Part shown: in pieces, positions 4,695 through 7,131 of the stretch
Layout: every line of letters starts with the position of its first letter
How positions within the stretch are numbered: the first letter of the stretch is position 1
DNA from: Tannerellaceae bacterium
GTDB taxonomy: Bacteria > Bacteroidota > Bacteroidia > Bacteroidales > Tannerellaceae
Reading direction: 5' to 3'
Assembly: GCA_020860805.1 (NCBI GenBank)
Contig: JAJBTP010000606.1
Coordinates: forward strand, 1 to 7,131
Length of the DNA stretch: 7,131 nt
The notes under the pieces: generated by a model
What the model was told of the DNA's origin: nothing
Database searches by the model: none
What the model saw: the letters and a program-made list of their open reading frames with translations, nothing else
Position numbers and translations under genes: made by a program

Positions 4695-6788
4695 ATGAAG
4701 AAGGGTCTATTTATATTAATATTCCTTATAACAGTTATAACCGGCGTTCGTGCACAAGGTGCCGGCGGAGCCAGATCCACAGAGCGGGGTAGTTTTTCAT
4801 TATCCAACCTTTCAGGAGGAAACAGAGAAATTGCTGATAGTTTATTGGTAGCAGATACATTTGATATCAAAGGAATAACAGCTTTTCGTCTGACTCCTAT
4901 GGGAGATACTTATCTTGCTCCTATGGATACTCAACGGCTTAATTCCTCCAATCAGACTTTAGTGGAAGCTAAATCACTGGCTGTAGGATATGCTTCAAAC
5001 TATGGAGGACCGGCTCAGACTAAAATTTTCTCAGAACGGAAAGAAGCCAGAGATTTTATTTTTGCTGATGCGTATGATTTTTACATCACAACTCCCGAAA
5101 ATGCAAAATTTTACAATACTCGTATTCCTTATACAGAAATTCTTTATACACAGGCAGGTAGCCAGCAAAATAAAGACGATCATTTCAAAGGATTACTGAC
5201 TACCAATTTTGGTAAAGATGTGAATGTGGGAGGTGAAATGGATTACATCTACAGCCGTGGACATTACAATTCAAATGGTAATAAATTATTAAGTTACAGA
5301 ATATTTGGCAGTTATCGTTCAGATAAATACCAATTGAATGCCTATGCCGGTAATTTTAACTTTGTTAATTATGAAAACGGTGGATTAGAAAATGATGATT
5401 ATTTAATCAATCCGGAAGCTAACGCGAATGGCAGACAAACACCTACCACAAAAGACTATCCGACTATCCTTAACAATACATGGAACCGTGTAAGAGGTAA
5501 ACAATTTTTCCTGACCCATCGCTATAATCTGGGATATTACAGAACTATAACCGAGATAGACGAAGAAGGTGAAGAGGAGGAAAAAGAACTATTTGTTCCC
5601 GTTTCGAGTATTATCCATACAGTAGACTACGAAGACAATCGTCGTCATTTTACGTCTACTATGGATACGATTGACAATGTTTATACCCATAAATATGGTA
5701 ACATTTACGGAGTGGATCCCGGATTGACAGACCGGACTTCCATGTGGAATTTAAAAAATACGGTTGCTCTTTCTTTACGGGAAGGATTTCAGGACTGGGT
5801 AAAATTCGGATTAACAGCTTATATGCGACTGGAGAAAAGACGCTATAAATTACCTGCCAAAATTCCCGGACTGGATTATAGCGGAGATAATGAGAGTAGT
5901 AAAACACCGGGTTCTTTTGATTTCAGTATGGATCAAATATATGATGAATTTTCCACGTATGTAGGAGCCGAACTGTATAAGAAACAAGGGGCTTTATTTA
6001 CATTCAACGCCAAAGGGGAACTGGCTGTTATCGGTGATGATCTGGGAGAAATGCGTCTGGATGGAGATATTCAATCCACATTTAAGTTATTTAAAAAAGA
6101 GGCCTCTGTTAAAGCTACCGGATTTTTCAGAAATGTAACTCCGGCTTTTTACCAGCGTCATTATCACTCCCGCTATTTCTGGTGGGACGAATCTTTGAAA
6201 AATATCCAGCATCTGAATATTGGGGGCGAAGTTCATTTGGCCTCAACCCGGACACGGGTAGGTGTAAATATAGAAAGTCTGCAGAATTACGTTTATTTTG
6301 GTTCTAACGGGCTTCCGCAACAATATGAATCGAATCTGCAGGTTATTACAGCACGGCTGAATCAGGATTTCTACTACCGGGCATTCGGGTGGGAAAATCA
6401 GATAGCTTATCAGCTGAGTAGTAATGAAGATGTATTACCTTTACCTATGGCAAGCCTACATTCTAACATGTATCTACATTTCAGGCTGTTTAAAGTGTTA
6501 ACCTTTCAGTTAGGAGCTGAACTCTATTATAATACAGCTTACTATGCGCCTTATTATGAACCGGCTACTCAGCAATTCCAGCTTCAAAATGAAGACAACC
6601 GTATAAAAGTGGGAAATTATCCACTTATGAATGCTTATCTGAATATGCATCTGAAACAGGCACGCTTCTTCATTATGGGGTATAATCTAAGTTCCAAATT
6701 CGTAGAGCCCAATCATTTTTCTCTGCTCCACTATCCGTTGGACCCCATGTTTCTTAAAACGGGGGTAATTGTGACGTTTAATAATTAA
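4695..6788 (+). CDS. Putative porin, outer-membrane beta-barrel (Bacteroidetes family)
   Basis: This 697-residue protein is predicted to be exported to the outer membrane. The signal peptide is clear: MKKG, a hydrophobic core (LFILIFLITVITGV), then RAQ with likely cleavage after Ala20. The mature part begins with a glycine- and serine-rich segment. It then becomes a long series of alternating aromatic strands (YQLNAYAGNFNFVNYENG, KQFFLTHRYNLGYYRT, FVPVSSIIHTVDYEDNRRHF) and ends in a strand with C-terminal LKTGVIVTFNN. These features match the Bacteroidetes 'putative porin' family (Porin_10 type); its substrate is not known. An acidic run, EIDEEGEEEEKE (about 287-298), probably lies in a surface loop or periplasmic turn. 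I chose the ATG at 4695 over the TTG at 4686, because the TTG overlaps the promoter match and adds nothing to the signal peptide. Its stop lies 10 bp before the next gene, suggesting co-transcription. Confidence 0.85.
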   Translation: MKKGLFILIFLITVITGVRAQGAGGARSTERGSFSLSNLSGGNREIADSLLVADTFDIKGITAFRLTPMGDTYLAPMDTQRLNSSNQTLVEAKSLAVGYASNYGGPAQTKIFSERKEARDFIFADAYDFYITTPENAKFYNTRIPYTEILYTQAGSQQNKDDHFKGLLTTNFGKDVNVGGEMDYIYSRGHYNSNGNKLLSYRIFGSYRSDKYQLNAYAGNFNFVNYENGGLENDDYLINPEANANGRQTPTTKDYPTILNNTWNRVRGKQFFLTHRYNLGYYRTITEIDEEGEEEEKELFVPVSSIIHTVDYEDNRRHFTSTMDTIDNVYTHKYGNIYGVDPGLTDRTSMWNLKNTVALSLREGFQDWVKFGLTAYMRLEKRRYKLPAKIPGLDYSGDNESSKTPGSFDFSMDQIYDEFSTYVGAELYKKQGALFTFNAKGELAVIGDDLGEMRLDGDIQSTFKLFKKEASVKATGFFRNVTPAFYQRHYHSRYFWWDESLKNIQHLNIGGEVHLASTRTRVGVNIESLQNYVYFGSNGLPQQYESNLQVITARLNQDFYYRAFGWENQIAYQLSSNEDVLPLPMASLHSNMYLHFRLFKVLTFQLGAELYYNTAYYAPYYEPATQQFQLQNEDNRIKVGNYPLMNAYLNMHLKQARFFIMGYNLSSKFVEPNHFSLLHYPLDPMFLKTGVIVTFNN

Positions 6789-6798
6789 ACTACCGGGT

Positions 6799-7131
6799 AT
6801 GAAATCGAAGAAATTACTTCTTGTTTATGTAATACTTCTTACCGTTATTCTGGCCTATATGGTGCGGCTTAGAAATAATAGGCCGGAACCACTCCTGCCG
6901 CGGGATTATCCGGAAATTGCTGAAGAGGGGATATTAAGGATGGTCACTGAATACAATAAAGAAGGATATTTTGTTATAGGTGATACGATAGAAGGGTTTC
7001 ATTATGAATTAAGCCAGGCAATTTCTGAAGTCTCAGGGCTGGAAGTTCGCATTCAACTGGAAATGAGTCTGACCGAAAGCTTTAATACACTCAATAATAA
7101 TCAAACAGCTATCGGTGCACGGAATATTCCG
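6799..7131 (+). CDS. Periplasmic solute-binding / MltF-like protein, N-terminal part
   Basis: The first 111 residues of a protein continue past the right edge. A basic start (MKSKK) and hydrophobic segment (about residues 6-22, LLLVYVILLTVILAYMV) form an uncleaved anchor or signal sequence. There is no lipobox cysteine. After a proline-rich linker, the segment EGILRMVTEYN (43-53) followed by IEGFHYELSQAISEVSGLEV (64-83) matches the beginning of family 3 solute-binding domains, as in MltF, where GxLRxxT precedes GFxYEL. Bacteroidetes proteins of this type often carry a C-terminal lytic transglycosylase domain, which would be beyond the window. Spacing of 10 bp from the porin gene suggests one transcript. 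Whether it is a binding protein or a murein hydrolase cannot be decided here. Confidence 0.72.
   Translation, partial: MKSKKLLLVYVILLTVILAYMVRLRNNRPEPLLPRDYPEIAEEGILRMVTEYNKEGYFVIGDTIEGFHYELSQAISEVSGLEVRIQLEMSLTESFNTLNNNQTAIGARNIP

Overview
The window looks like a chromosomal segment of a Bacteroidetes bacterium, most likely order Bacteroidales. The evidence is a four-subunit 2-oxoacid:ferredoxin oxidoreductase locus of the gut-anaerobe type, a 'putative porin' of the Bacteroidetes-specific barrel family, upstream sequences fitting the Bacteroidetes -7 promoter consensus TAnnTTTG, and A-rich leaders without Shine-Dalgarno sites. I cannot name the genus from the sequence.

Layout. Positions 3-140 (+) are the 3' end of an unrecognised gene. 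It converges on an SLC45-type MFS sugar transporter (195-1566, -), and a hairpin that can terminate both lies between them. Positions 1567-1743 are a divergent intergenic region with a candidate -7 element for each side. From 1744 to 4600 (+) lies a 2-oxoacid:ferredoxin oxidoreductase operon in the order delta (two [4Fe-4S] ferredoxin), alpha (VorB), a 56-residue two-helix membrane protein, beta (thiamine-diphosphate subunit) and gamma. The operon ends in a hairpin terminator at 4647-4673. A promoter immediately follows for a second unit: a 697-residue outer-membrane putative porin (4695-6788) and, 10 bp later, the start of a periplasmic solute-binding or MltF-like protein that runs off the window.

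The oxidoreductase subunits together should oxidatively decarboxylate a 2-oxoacid (branched-chain 2-oxoacid or 2-oxoglutarate) to the acyl-CoA and reduce ferredoxin, or run in the reverse carboxylating direction. The porin and the following protein form an envelope unit with no evident link to it.

The most notable feature is that two long genes are broken by a single indel each: the transporter by an extra base in a 6-C run (1301-1306) and vorB by two extra bases (around 2333-2334). Both give normal-length, fully recognisable proteins when the indel is removed, so sequencing or assembly error, or very recent mutation, is more likely than old decay. I see no CRISPR array, RNA gene, insertion sequence or defence system, and I do not claim a new system here. 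The small membrane protein inside the oxidoreductase operon and the possibly leaderless porin transcript are the least explained items.
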